Positions 54,891 through 64,000 of a stretch of 64,000 nucleotides of DNA are shown here, piece after piece. Position 1 is the first letter of the stretch. Each line of letters starts with the position of its first letter. The translations under genes were made by a program, and so were the position numbers. The notes beneath the pieces are model-generated. The model saw nothing but the letters and a program-made list of their open reading frames with translations, was not told the origin of the DNA and made no database searches. The DNA comes from Volvox africanus (taxonomy: Eukaryota > Chlorophyta > Chlorophyceae > Chlamydomonadales > Volvocaceae): contig BSDZ01000103.1 in NCBI GenBank assembly GCA_030268105.1, positions 1,926,501 through 1,990,500 of the forward strand. The letters run 5' to 3'.

Positions 54891-56483
54891 ATGCCACGCG
54901 ACACTCCCACCACAACCACAAATCCTCCGCAGCAAAAAGCGCGGAAGGAACTCTTACGTTTTAAACGTAAAAATCTCAATAAAATTTTGCGACTAGAGCG
55001 TTTAGCTGCCATAGCCGCCAATCGACGACCACATCGGATAAACATTGAACCTACGGAAACGGTGCCTTCGGCTCCAGTAATTCCCACCAATAATTTTAAT
55101 AGTAATATTCCTATTATCCGCGGGCCCCAGGAACCAATGACGGATGATGGAGATGCCGCGTTACCTCCCAATGGTCTGCCGCAGCGCACACCAGAACAAA
55201 CGCGCGCGGCCCAACACGTCGCAGAATCAATGCGCAACACAACCCATAAGCGTGTTGTTGCATTAGAAAGCGAAATCACGCAACTTAAGGAGTCCTTCGA
55301 AAATCAGATGGGTGCCCTCCGCGCGGATACGGACCGCACGCGAGCCCTATTAGAACAGATTTTCGAACGCCTTTCGGAGCGTTCACAATCATCTGAAGCG
55401 GCCGACTCACGCAAAAAAGCGATCCTAGATATTATTTCCACAATCGCTGGGTCGAGCATCGCAACCCTTTTGCCTAAGGATGCCCTCCAGCAAACAACGC
55501 TGCAAGCCATCCTAGAGAAACACCTAGTTCCGGTGCCAAAACTCGAGGAGGTTCAGTCCCTTTGGGTGGAAGCAACCGCACACCTAGCTGGGGGTAGCAA
55601 TTCTCAGACAACCGCCCCAAAATCCAGCCGGCCAAGTGAGGTAAGCCCTATTAGACGGGTTCCGCATCCCCCCAAATTTTCTGGGAAGAAGGATAGCACC
55701 ATCACTTGCACCCGGTCCTGGTTCAATGTACTCATGCAATATTTCGACCTGATGAACATGGACCCATTTGAGCACATAGTGTACTTCTTAACGGGCAAAG
55801 CACAGGTCTGGGCAGCAGATGTCCTAGAGATGCACAAGTCGGGCAAGAAACCCCTCACACGTGAAACCTTAAGGGCGGCATTTCTCCTGCAATATGGGGA
55901 CACGCAACACAACACTGCCATGGCAGCAAGGGATCGCTTGCACTCTCACGAATACGACATGAAAACTGCTGAAACCGTTGCTGAGTACACACAGCGCTTC
56001 CATGATGTCCTATGCGAAGCTAAGGACATGGATAAAGCCGACCAGATTAGCTGGTACATCAAAGGCTTAGTTCCAACACTTCGGGGTCGGTGTGCAACCG
56101 ACGATGAGGGCAAGGACTGGCAGGATTTAGATAAATGCATCCTATATGCAGTCGGCCAAGAGGTCCGGTGGAAGGCAGGGAAAGATAAGACTGCCATCGT
56201 TGAGCTGAAAGCGGCTACGGTAACCACCCCTAAATCCAGACATCCCTACCAAAAACGCCCTATTTCCCGATTTCAACAGGGCTGGCAGTCCGTGAGCAAG
56301 AAGCCCCGGACCGACCACACTTCTGACAAGCCTCCTAGTACCCGGTGCCGCTATTGCCATGGCTTTAAGAAGCCAGGCCAGTCTTGGCCGGACCACGTAG
56401 TGGACTGTTCCAAGGCGATCAAGGCTGAGGCGGAAAAGAAGTTGGCGCTTGCTGCCCGGCTCGAATCTAAAATGCACGAATAG
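54891..56483 (+). CDS. gag: D unit 6 Gag, long form
   Basis: Same protein as units 2 and 5 by eye; capsid segment 55641-56279. Confidence 0.92.
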   Translation: MPRDTPTTTTNPPQQKARKELLRFKRKNLNKILRLERLAAIAANRRPHRINIEPTETVPSAPVIPTNNFNSNIPIIRGPQEPMTDDGDAALPPNGLPQRTPEQTRAAQHVAESMRNTTHKRVVALESEITQLKESFENQMGALRADTDRTRALLEQIFERLSERSQSSEAADSRKKAILDIISTIAGSSIATLLPKDALQQTTLQAILEKHLVPVPKLEEVQSLWVEATAHLAGGSNSQTTAPKSSRPSEVSPIRRVPHPPKFSGKKDSTITCTRSWFNVLMQYFDLMNMDPFEHIVYFLTGKAQVWAADVLEMHKSGKKPLTRETLRAAFLLQYGDTQHNTAMAARDRLHSHEYDMKTAETVAEYTQRFHDVLCEAKDMDKADQISWYIKGLVPTLRGRCATDDEGKDWQDLDKCILYAVGQEVRWKAGKDKTAIVELKAATVTTPKSRHPYQKRPISRFQQGWQSVSKKPRTDHTSDKPPSTRCRYCHGFKKPGQSWPDHVVDCSKAIKAEAEKKLALAARLESKMHE

Positions 56484-58225
56484 GACCCTGGCAAGCGTGT
56501 GGAGGAATGTGAACCAGTTAAACTGGTTGCACCAGATGGAGAGTTTGTGTTGCCCATGACCGACAGCCCTCAGACTGATCGGATGTTCCGGCCTGATGAA
56601 TTCCGTCAGGTTGAGACCCAACTCGGCCGTCAATTTACCTTTGACGCCACATGTAACGATTCGGGCAATAATAGTCTCTGTCCACGTTTTGCCTCTCCAT
56701 CAAACCCATTTGCGACCCATAATCTTGCGGGTGAGTTTGCTTGGATTAATCCTCCTTACAATCACATTGCTCAATGGCAAAAACACTATATCTCCTACAA
56801 ACACAAAGATCCAGAAAATACCTCTGCAGTCTTTGTAGTCCCCAAGTGGAGCTCAATAGAGCACAGTATGCGAGCAGCAGGCTTTCGCCTGATCAAAACA
56901 TATGCACCAGGGAAACAATTGTTCCTGAAGAAAAGTTGCACCGGAGTACGGGAGCTTATGCCCGGTGTCCCATGGCCTCTCCAGCTATGGTATGACCGAC
57001 CGTCCACTACCGTGCACTTGAACTCCATAGTTGGTTCTACACCTTCTATGATCTTTGATGCTCAACTGTGCCAAACGGCCTGCAAAGTCTTGGCCGATTC
57101 CGGTGCCAATTGTAAAGGTACCGCAGACGGGTTTATATCCCTAACAGCCGTTACGAAAATGGCCCTTGCTCTCAAACCCACACTTACCAGCTCAGTTAAA
57201 GTGGCTAATGGCAACACAGAACTGATTGAGGGCTCAGTTGTTACCAATCTTCAAATTGACAAGTTCCACGACACAGTCAAACTCCTTGTTCTAAAGCAAG
57301 ATGTCCCAGGTGTTGATATTATCCTGGCTAATGACTGGTTAGAAAAACGAAAAGCCACAATGTGCTGGGCAACTCATACCCTGACAGTGTATAAGAAGCC
57401 AAATGATGCGTATACGTTTACGCCATCCCTTTGGTCTTCCCCGGGTATCGACACTAACCTTGATGCGATTACCCTCATGAACTATGTCACTGCAACACTT
57501 TATGCAGCGACTACTGTCGAGACGGTATCTGTGAAAGCAGCAGGCAAACGAATTGCTAAAGGAGCACGGAGTTATCTCCTACTTGTGCAAGCAGAGGAGC
57601 ACACTCCAACTCCTGACCCCAGTTCCGGTGGGAATAATCTCCTAGCTAATTTGAAGTTATCAGAATTACTGGAGGAATACAAAGATGTATTCGAGGACCT
57701 TCAAGGCCTCCCCCCCGACCGGGCCATTGGTCACACGATTCCTTTAGTGGATGGTGCCATACCACCCGCTAAACGAGCCTATAGGCTCACCCAACTGGAG
57801 CAACAAGAGGTCAAGAAGCAAGTTACCGAACTGCTCAATAAGGGATATATCGAACCCTCTACCTCACCCTATGGGGCTCCAGTTCTCTTTGTTGAAAAGG
57901 CAAATGGGCAAGGACTACGCATGGTCTTAGACTACCGTGCGCTTAATAAACTGACCATCAAACGGCGGTATCCCATGCCCAATATTACGGACCTTTTCGA
58001 CCAACTCCAAGGAGCTACCATTTTCAGCTCCCTGGACTTACAGCAGGGGTATCATTAAATACTGATCTCTCCACAGGATGTGGAGAAAACGGCCTTCATA
58101 GCCCCAGGCATGGGCCAGTTTCAGTTTAAGGTGCTTTGCTTTGGACTTACCAATGCCCCTGCAACGTTCCAAGCAGTGATGAATCGTGTCTTCACTGACT
58201 ACATTGGCAAATTTGTGCTAGTGTA
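56484..58225 (+). pseudogene. D unit 6 pol, continues past the array breakpoint
   Basis: Long-class. CAA to TAA at 58056-58058 (QQGYH-Q) ends the frame. Beyond it the RT continues through FQAVMNR into VFTDYIGKFVLVY, the normal sequence that all other units lose, until B2 begins. ATGAATCG here versus ATAAATCG in units 1-5 shows the five truncated ends share one founder. Confidence 0.88.
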
Positions 58226-59040
58226 TGTTGTGCTACGGTTCATTTCCCGCCGACGCGTAGGTCGACGCGATTCTATGAGGCGAAGTGCTTTTGTGATGAA
58301 CGCATTACATATGAATGAATCTGCATGATATAAATGTATTCGCATACATTTATATATGCATCTGGCATGTTGTCATTATCCATCGCGACATCGCGTCATG
58401 GCAAATCCACCTAGCATGCATGAATGACCGAATCATTGAAGTGCGCATTATTCTCGTGCTACGAAACGATAAGTAATATTATCTGATATAATATTACTTC
58501 ATTTAAGGACACGTTGAGAGCGCCGCGATACATGCCCTGCAACCGGATATCGTTATCCGGACCCTTGCATCATGCGAATGCCGGAAAGGCTTATACGTTG
58601 TTACGAGTAGACATTGCCCATACGCAGTAGGGTTGTCACATCTAGGATCGGCCTCCTAATGTGAATCGTACGGCACTGCGATGCTGCGAGTATAACAGAT
58701 GCGAGGACGGCTAAGCTAAGGAAGACATTTGATACCGGAGAACACTTGTGTGTTCTACATTACTATTGCTATATGATATTCTACTTAGCCCGAGCTAAGC
58801 CTGAACTTCGCTAATCACCACCGCGTGATGATTGCTTGCTTCCGGCGCTGATGGCGATTTCGTCCATTGCATCATTCCGACCTGTAAGACCGTAAGTTAT
58901 ATCTCTCTTCGTCTTGAAGTCTTCCGCTGTCTCTGTTTGCTCGCGCTTGCCTTGCTGTACTTGCAAGTGCTCACGCATCGTTGTCGAAAGTCTCCAGACG
59001 TGCAGATACTTATGAGCAAACGCGAACGAGAGGTACAACA
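58226..59040 (+). mobile_element. B2 5' LTR (815 bp)
   Basis: TGTTGTGCTACGG to GAGGTACAACA. Carries the hairpins of the B family in reverse, e.g. CCGGATA-TCGT-TATCCGG. Confidence 0.93.
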
Positions 59041-59043
59041 ATT

Positions 59044-59055
59044 TGGTATCGAGAC
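59044..59055 (+). promoter_or_regulatory. B2 primer-binding site
   Basis: TGGTATCGAGAC, 3 nt after the LTR. Confidence 0.82.
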
Positions 59056-59107
59056 AGGTTCGTTGCCTAACTGTCTCTCTCTGCCTAATCGGAAGTAGGT
59101 TCTTTCT

Positions 59108-59195
59108 ATGGCGAGTTCCAGCGACGAACCACGAGGACCGCTAGATACTTTTGCCGAAGACTTAGGCCGCGCCGTTTTGGACGCCGCCGCTTCCG
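59108..59195 (+). CDS. gag: B2 Gag exon 1 (or leader ORF)
   Basis: ATG 59108. Same peptide as B1 exon 1. Unspliced it ends at TAA 59201-59203 after 31 codons. If joined to exon 2 the Gly codon is completed across the junction (G|GT). Confidence 0.6.
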
Positions 59196-59266
59196 GTTTG
59201 TAATTGTTTAATTGCTTTTGCTTAGATTGCTGCACTTGTTGTGTAAGTGTACGCTCTGAGTCGCAG
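59196..59266 (+). other. B2 predicted intron 1 (71 bp)
   Basis: TCCG|GTTTGTAATTG ... GAGTCGCAG|GTAATC. Same length as in B1; A4 has the same ends with a somewhat different body. Confidence 0.55.
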
Positions 59267-59419
59267 GTAATCTCAGTGCACCGGCATTGCTTGCCGCGGC
59301 GACTGAGACCGGCGTTCGTCCGGACCAGTTGGCGACTCTCATTGCCCAAACTACGGAGATCAGGACTCAGCTAGGCAATTACTTGCTGAGTTTGCTGAAT
59401 CTTCTCAAGAGTACTGTCG
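59267..59419 (+). CDS. gag: B2 Gag exon 2
   Basis: Open without ATG; TGA lies just upstream of the acceptor in this frame, so it is only translatable as part of a spliced frame (or from a non-AUG codon). Text as in B1 (PDQLATLIAQT, LLNLLKSTVG). Confidence 0.6.
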
Positions 59420-59672
59420 GTAGGCTCACCGAATCGCTTTGTACTCTTGCCTTTGCGATAGTCGGCTTCTATTACGCAAATCTAGGGTATCGTTTAGTGC
59501 TTCATGTCCGCGGAACACGACGATACGCCGCACACTAGCCTAGCTAGCCAACCCGATTTTGTTGTGGCTGCTAGAGCACCGGATAGAGGTCTTGAGACTG
59601 TTGGCGCGCGAGCCACTCAAGAGCCCCTTGTCCTTCAGACCCCTGCTCACTTAATTGTGCCGCATTCAGCAG
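59420..59672 (+). other. B2 predicted intron 2 (253 bp), with alternative Gag start
   Basis: GTCG|GTAGGC ... TTCAGCAG|TGAAC; joins exon 2 and exon 3 in frame. Includes ATG 59504, which opens a 210-aa unspliced frame through to UAG 60136. Confidence 0.6.
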
Positions 59673-60136
59673 TGAACACGAATATGGACAACACTGCTGG
59701 ACCAAGGGTTCTGCCATTACCTCAAGCTCGAGGGCATGATGACATCCCTGAGGATCCGCTTGGGGAAGCTGTAGCTCTCGACCAGGACCTCGGCGCGACC
59801 CGCCCCACGCCTACTGCCGCGACGCGACGCAGCAACGGGCAACGCAAGGCGCGCGGGGGCGCTAGCTCGGGTGTCCGTGGTACAGGAGGAGCAGGTCCGA
59901 GCTCGGACCCAGCTAAAAACAGGAAGCGTGGTGGTGCGCCGTCGTCGGCAGCCGCACAGCGTTCCGACCCCAACGCGAAGCGTACTCGTACGGACGACAC
60001 ATTTATGCCAAAATGGAATTGCAATCGTTCCGAATTCGAGCGTCGAAAATTGGCCAACGTTTGTCTACGGTGTGCGGAGAACCATTCCACGAAGGATTGC
60101 CCTCTAATGCCGCCGTTTGTACCTCAGCCGAAATAG
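59673..60136 (+). CDS. gag: B2 Gag exon 3, capsid absent
   Basis: HDDIPE is followed at 59752/59753 directly by DPLGEAVALDQD. The 201 codons of capsid between these points in B1 are missing with the frame kept. The linker and knuckle CLRCAENHSTKDC are intact and the frame ends at UAG 60134-60136. Spliced with exons 1 and 2 the product is 234 aa, close to the 238-aa Gag of C. Pol downstream is undamaged, so this is not general decay. Confidence 0.88.
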
Positions 60137-60175
60137 GGGCTTGCCCGGGTTCCTGTGGAGGGGACACCACCTGGG
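60134..60175 (+). promoter_or_regulatory. B2 gag UAG stop with readthrough hairpin
   Basis: UAG, 7-nt spacer, CCCGGGU (60144-60150) pairing with ACCUGGG (60169-60175) through one G-U pair; intermediate between the B1 and C versions. Confidence 0.6.
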
Positions 60176-63100
60176 ATTTCTGAACTAACGCGTGGTCGGT
60201 GGTCATCCTTACGGCCAGCCGTTAAGGCATTGTTGCCTTGTGTACTTGGACACATCAAGCGAGTCATTGCGCGACGCATCACGCTTGACGGACGCACGGG
60301 ACTTCTCTGCTTCGACCCGTTGTGTAATTTGTTTACACCTCGCCGTCCCCTGTCGTCTATCGATCTGTCTAACCACGTGGTTTTGTTCATCCCCTCGTCT
60401 CTGCGTGAGATGTCGGAACAGTTGGCCATATACAGGAGGTGTAGGCGTCAATACCCAGGCACTGCCGCATGTGTTTTACTCCCCGCTTTCTGTCGGCGCA
60501 AGGCAGAGGCATCGTTAAGGGGTATGCGGCATGTCCTCCGGTTCGAGCCGGGCACCGTTTTGTTTAATGGTGTGGATCGGGAGGGTACGCTGGCTCCGTG
60601 GCCAAGCACGTCCTACTCGGTTGACGTTTGGTACGAAGCTCCTGACGGGGGTGCCGTAGGTTACGGACCCGCCCTAAGTGCACTGACGTTGTCTGCTGGG
60701 CAGTCGCTCATAGATAACCGTGTCCCTGTGGTTCAGATCGGTTTGAATGGCCGTACTCTGAAGGCACTTGTTGACACCAGTGCCAGCGACGACTTCATCT
60801 CTGTCGCAGAGGTGAATGCGCTGGGGTTGTCCCCAGAGTCGTCTGATTGTCCACAGGTTACCCTTGCTGATGGGGGTAAGCATCCCATCGTGGGCAGGAT
60901 TACCCTTAGCCTATCGATAGGCCCTTTGCGTGTTGTGACCCGGCCATACGTGCTGCAGGGCTTAGCAGAGACTGCACCGTACATAATGGGGTCGTCGACA
61001 TTACGGCAGTACCGCTCGCGCATCGACATGGAGACCGCAACCCTGCATATGTGCAAGGGTACTCTGTCGATTAAGGTACCTTTCCTGTCGTTCGAATATG
61101 TCACACCAAAGGAGGGCGAAACTGAGGCGGTGCCTATGGTTAATTTCGCTGTGACCGCAATGGCCGCGCGAATCGAACCAGAGCTAGTCGGGCGTAAGGA
61201 GGCCGTCCATTTGTTACGGAAGGGTGCCCACGGACTGCTTTTAAGGCCGCGGGTGAGCTGTTGTGTCACCACCGCGCAGATTTCTACGGATCCTGAGGTT
61301 GAGGCCCTACTGTCGCAGTATGAGGACGTCTTTAAAGATATCCCTGGCCTACCACCTATGCGTCCTGTTGATCACACAATCCCTCTCATGCCTGGAGCGC
61401 AACCTACGGCCCGGCCAATGTACAGGTTGAGTCCATTGGAACTGGACGAGGTGAAGCGCCAGGTGACGGATTTGCTCGCGAAGGGTATGATACGCCCCAG
61501 CACATCCCCGTATTCTGCACCGATTTTGTTTGTCGGTAAGAAGGATGGGACCTTGCGCATGTGCATTGATTACCGGGGGTTAAATGCGAATACGGTGAAA
61601 AATCGCTACCCTTTGCCACGCGTTGACGACCTGTTGGATAAGCTGAAGGGCTCGGCTTATTTTTCCTCAATTGACTTACAACAGGGCTACAATCAGATTC
61701 GCATCGCTGCCTCTGATATCCCGAAAACCGCTTTTCGGACGCCCTTCGGTCACTTTGAGTATACGGTCCTATCGTTTGGTTTGAATAATGCCCCTGCGAC
61801 GTTTCAGGCGGTTATGGACCGAATGTTTAGGCCGTTTATCGACAGGTTCGTTGTTTGCTACCTGGATGACATCTTGGTATATTCTAAGACGCGCGAGGAG
61901 CACTTGGAGCATCTTCGGCTCGTGCTCGACGTTATGAGGCGGGAGCAATTGTTTGCTAAACGCGCCAAATGCTTTTGGGCGCAGCCTCAGGTGGAATATT
62001 TGGGCCACATTGTGTCGGCCACCGGTGTGAAGATGGACCCGCGGAAGGTCGCCGTGGTTCGCGATTTGCCCGCGCCTCAGAACCTCACGGAGCTGCGTAA
62101 GTTCCTTGGCTTGACCAATTATTTCCGAAAGTTCATTGAAAAATATTCCATCATTGCGGCCCCGCTTACTAACTTAACTCGCAAAGGCGTTTTCGTTTCG
62201 CTCGAGTCGTGGACGTCGCAATGCCAGCGGGCATTCGAAGAGCTCAAACGAATCGTTGCCGAAGATGTCACCCTTGCATTCCCTGATTACTCGTTGCCAT
62301 TTCGTGTTGAGGTAGTGTCTGATGCCTCAATATTTGGAAGCGGCGCTGTATTGTTACAGGAAGGGCGACCGATCGCCTTCACGAGTAGGAAGTTTTCTGG
62401 TGCGGAGATTCGCTACACCACCGGGGAACAGGAGCTTCTGGCCGTGCTGCATGCTTTAAAGGAATGGCGCTGTTACCTCGAGGGACGCCCGTTTACTTTA
62501 AAGACTGACCACAAGCCCCTAACGTTTTTGCAAAGCGTTCCGACGTTGAACCGCCGTCAAGCTAGGTGGATGGAATATCTAGCTAGGTTCAACTGCACCT
62601 GGGAGTATATTTCTGGTAAATTGAATATTGCCGATGCTCTCAGTCGACATCCGTCGCTACACGCTGCAATTTTGGCAGCGCCCGTCGTGCGGCCGCGTAG
62701 CGAGGAGGTACCGGTCGCGACCGACCTTGCGGAGCGGTTGAAGGTTGCCTACAACGCAGACGCCTGGTTCGCGGACCCGGCTAATGTAGAAAACCTTCGC
62801 AAGCAGAATGGCCTTTGGCTACGGACGGAGGGTGCAGCTACGCAAATCGTCGTTCCGAACGACGACGCGCTACGCTACGACATCCTTGCGCGGTTCCACG
62901 AGGACCCGTTAGCAGGACACCCTGGTAGCAAGCGATTGATCGACTTGGTGCAACGTTCCTTTTGGTGGCCTCGTTTGGCTAAGGATGCGGCGAACTTCGT
63001 CCAGACATGCAGTCTGTGCCAGCGCAATAAGGCTTTGTCCGGTAAGGGCCATGGGTTGTTGCAACCGTTGCCTGTCCCGGATGCGCCTTGGGAAAGTGTT

Positions 63101-64000
63101 TCCATGGACTTCGTAGTCGCGCTGCCCAAAACTGAGGGGGGATACAATGCGGTGTTCGTAATGGTCGATCGTCTGACTAAGATGGTTCACCTAGCACCAT
63201 GCACATCATCCTGCACGGCTGAGCAAACCGCACGTCTGTTTTTCGATAATGTGGTTCGGTTACACGGGATTCCCAAAAATGTGATCTCGGACCGCGGTGG
63301 ACAGTTCACGTCTAAGTTTTGGGAAGCGCTCTGCAAGCTAGTTGGCATGCGTGTGAACCTGAGCACAGCGTACCACCCGCAGACTGATGGTCAAACCGAA
63401 CGCACAAACCGCACGTTGGGTGATATGTTGCGCAATTATGCTGGTCGCACACCACTCGTTTGGGATACGTATTTGACTGCGGCAGAATTCGCGCTTAACA
63501 ATGCTGTTAACCGCTCTACAGGCAAAAGTCCGTTCTTTCTTAACTACGGATTTCATCCCGCGCTACCCGTGTGGCGTGAGTTGGAAGTGAACGTGCCTGC
63601 TGCTAAACTTTTTGCCAAGTCTTTTATGTCCCGAATCACAGACGCGAAGTCGTGTTTGGACGCGGCGCAGCAACGAACGACAGAATACTACAACAAATCC
63701 AAGCAGGATGTGACGTTTTCGGAAGGGCAACTCGTGTTGCTAAGCACCAAGAACTTGCGTTCCTTGGCCGACGGATCCCGAAAACTCTTACCCCGCTGGA
63801 TTGGTCCGTATCCTGTCATGCGCATGGTTGGGAATGTGGCTGTGGAGCTTGCATTGCCCGCTGATATGACCATTCACCCCACGTTTCACGTATCGCTTGT
63901 TCGTCCGTATCGTGGTACGGAACCCGTCCCTGAGCCTGCTAACGCCCCCACAGCGATCGAACCAGTTCCCGAGACCTGGATCGCTGGTAAACAGAAGTTT
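60137..64000 (+). CDS. pol: B2 Pol polyprotein, open to the window end
   Basis: In frame with gag. Dam-like domain (IPSS in place of NPPY), protease VDTSASDDF (B1: VDTGASDDF, so the catalytic Gly is Ser), RT with CYLDD, RNase H, integrase zinc site and DD35E core, ending in the [11 protein letters not shown] stretch before the chromodomain. I saw no stop in the parts translated, and the last codons are still in frame. Substitutions against B1 include Asn in GLNNAP and Leu in RDLPAP, so activity may be reduced. Confidence 0.9.

Larger units (their letters stand above)
37874..58225 (+). mobile_element. D: tandem array of six LTR-gag-partial pol units
   Basis: Unit starts 37874, 40940, 44645, 47711, 50777, 54482; lengths 3066, 3705, 3066, 3066, 3705 and at least 3744. 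Each starts at the LTR terminus TGTAGG and ends inside RT at codons for FQAVINR; only the last runs on into proper RT (VFTDYIGKFVLVY) before B2 interrupts. No unit has the RT YLDD, RNase H, integrase or PPT. Lengths differ by the 639-bp capsid segment. Units are about 99% alike by eye. The whole sits in A4 gag after ACACC (37869-37873). Confidence 0.93.
58226..64000 (+). mobile_element. B2: family B element, capsid-less gag, intact pol, runs off the window
   Basis: 5' LTR, PBS, both predicted leader introns, a shortened gag and pol open to the last base. Inserted in D unit 6; GTGTA (58221-58225) would be one half of the target duplication. Very close to B1 in sequence. Confidence 0.92.

Noticed and set aside
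38144..56633. Long minus-strand ORFs repeated in every D unit (175, 163, 105 aa and others)
   Set aside because: Antisense to the coding gag and pol, no domains, and conserved only because the units are near identical.
37874..58225. Six nested independent D insertions at one site
   Set aside because: Repeated integration at the same base would leave five RT 3' halves on the right; only one continuation (unit 6) exists.
37874..58225. CRISPR or satellite interpretation of the regular repeats
   Set aside because: Units are 3-3.7 kb LTR-gag-pol blocks with no spacers.

Overview
The window looks like transposon-packed nuclear DNA of a eukaryote, possibly an alga or other protist; the sequence alone does not fix the taxon. 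Support comes from a tRNA-Ala gene with an intron at the canonical site, long interspersed and LTR retrotransposons, spliceosomal-type GT-AG boundaries and microsatellites. I found no ordinary host protein-coding gene. The only host-type genes are two tRNAs near the left end.

Layout. 1-3769: the end of an LTR, AT-rich spacer, a tRNA-Ala/tRNA-Asn pair, two copies of a compound repeat with a (CATACA)n core, and the endonuclease part of a broken LINE. 3770-20440: a decayed minus-strand Ty3/gypsy copy (B-old, itself carrying a third compound repeat) abuts a plus-strand element, A1. A1 is further broken by a complete minus-strand element B1 (8592-16053, TSD GAAGC) and a solo LTR (16501-17302, TSD AGGAG). 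20441-36205: an older minus-strand element, A3, is split by a solo LTR (TSD GGTAC), the intact element C (22529-28378, TSD CAAGA, LTRs identical by eye) and the decayed element A2 (28887-35639, TSD GTAGC). 36206-37873: start of element A4, inserted in A3. 37874-58225: six near-identical head-to-tail units of a different Ty3/gypsy family, D, sitting inside A4 gag. 58226-64000: a plus-strand B element (B2) inserted in the last D unit and running off the window. Nesting reaches four levels (A3 > A4 > D > B2).

All families share the plan LTR - PBS - gag - UAG - [Dam-methylase-like domain] - protease - RT - RNase H - integrase - chromodomain, as far as each copy extends. Gag and Pol lie in the same frame, separated by one UAG. 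In B and C this UAG is followed 7 nt later by a hairpin with compensatory changes, which suggests stop readthrough.

The most unusual signal is in gag. Copies differ by exact, in-frame, mostly GT-AG-bounded segments, as if transcripts in different splicing states had been reverse transcribed. D units come with or without a 639-bp capsid-coding segment bounded by GAG|GTAAGC and CAACAG|GG. B2 lacks the equivalent 603-bp capsid segment that B1 has. C has a 238-aa Gag with no capsid at all, matching in layout a fully spliced B2 product (234 aa). A4 lacks a 289-bp GT-AG leader intron that A2 keeps. The D array shows a second oddity: every internal junction joins the exact LTR terminus to the same point in RT, the signature expected of an autointegration circle that was then amplified.
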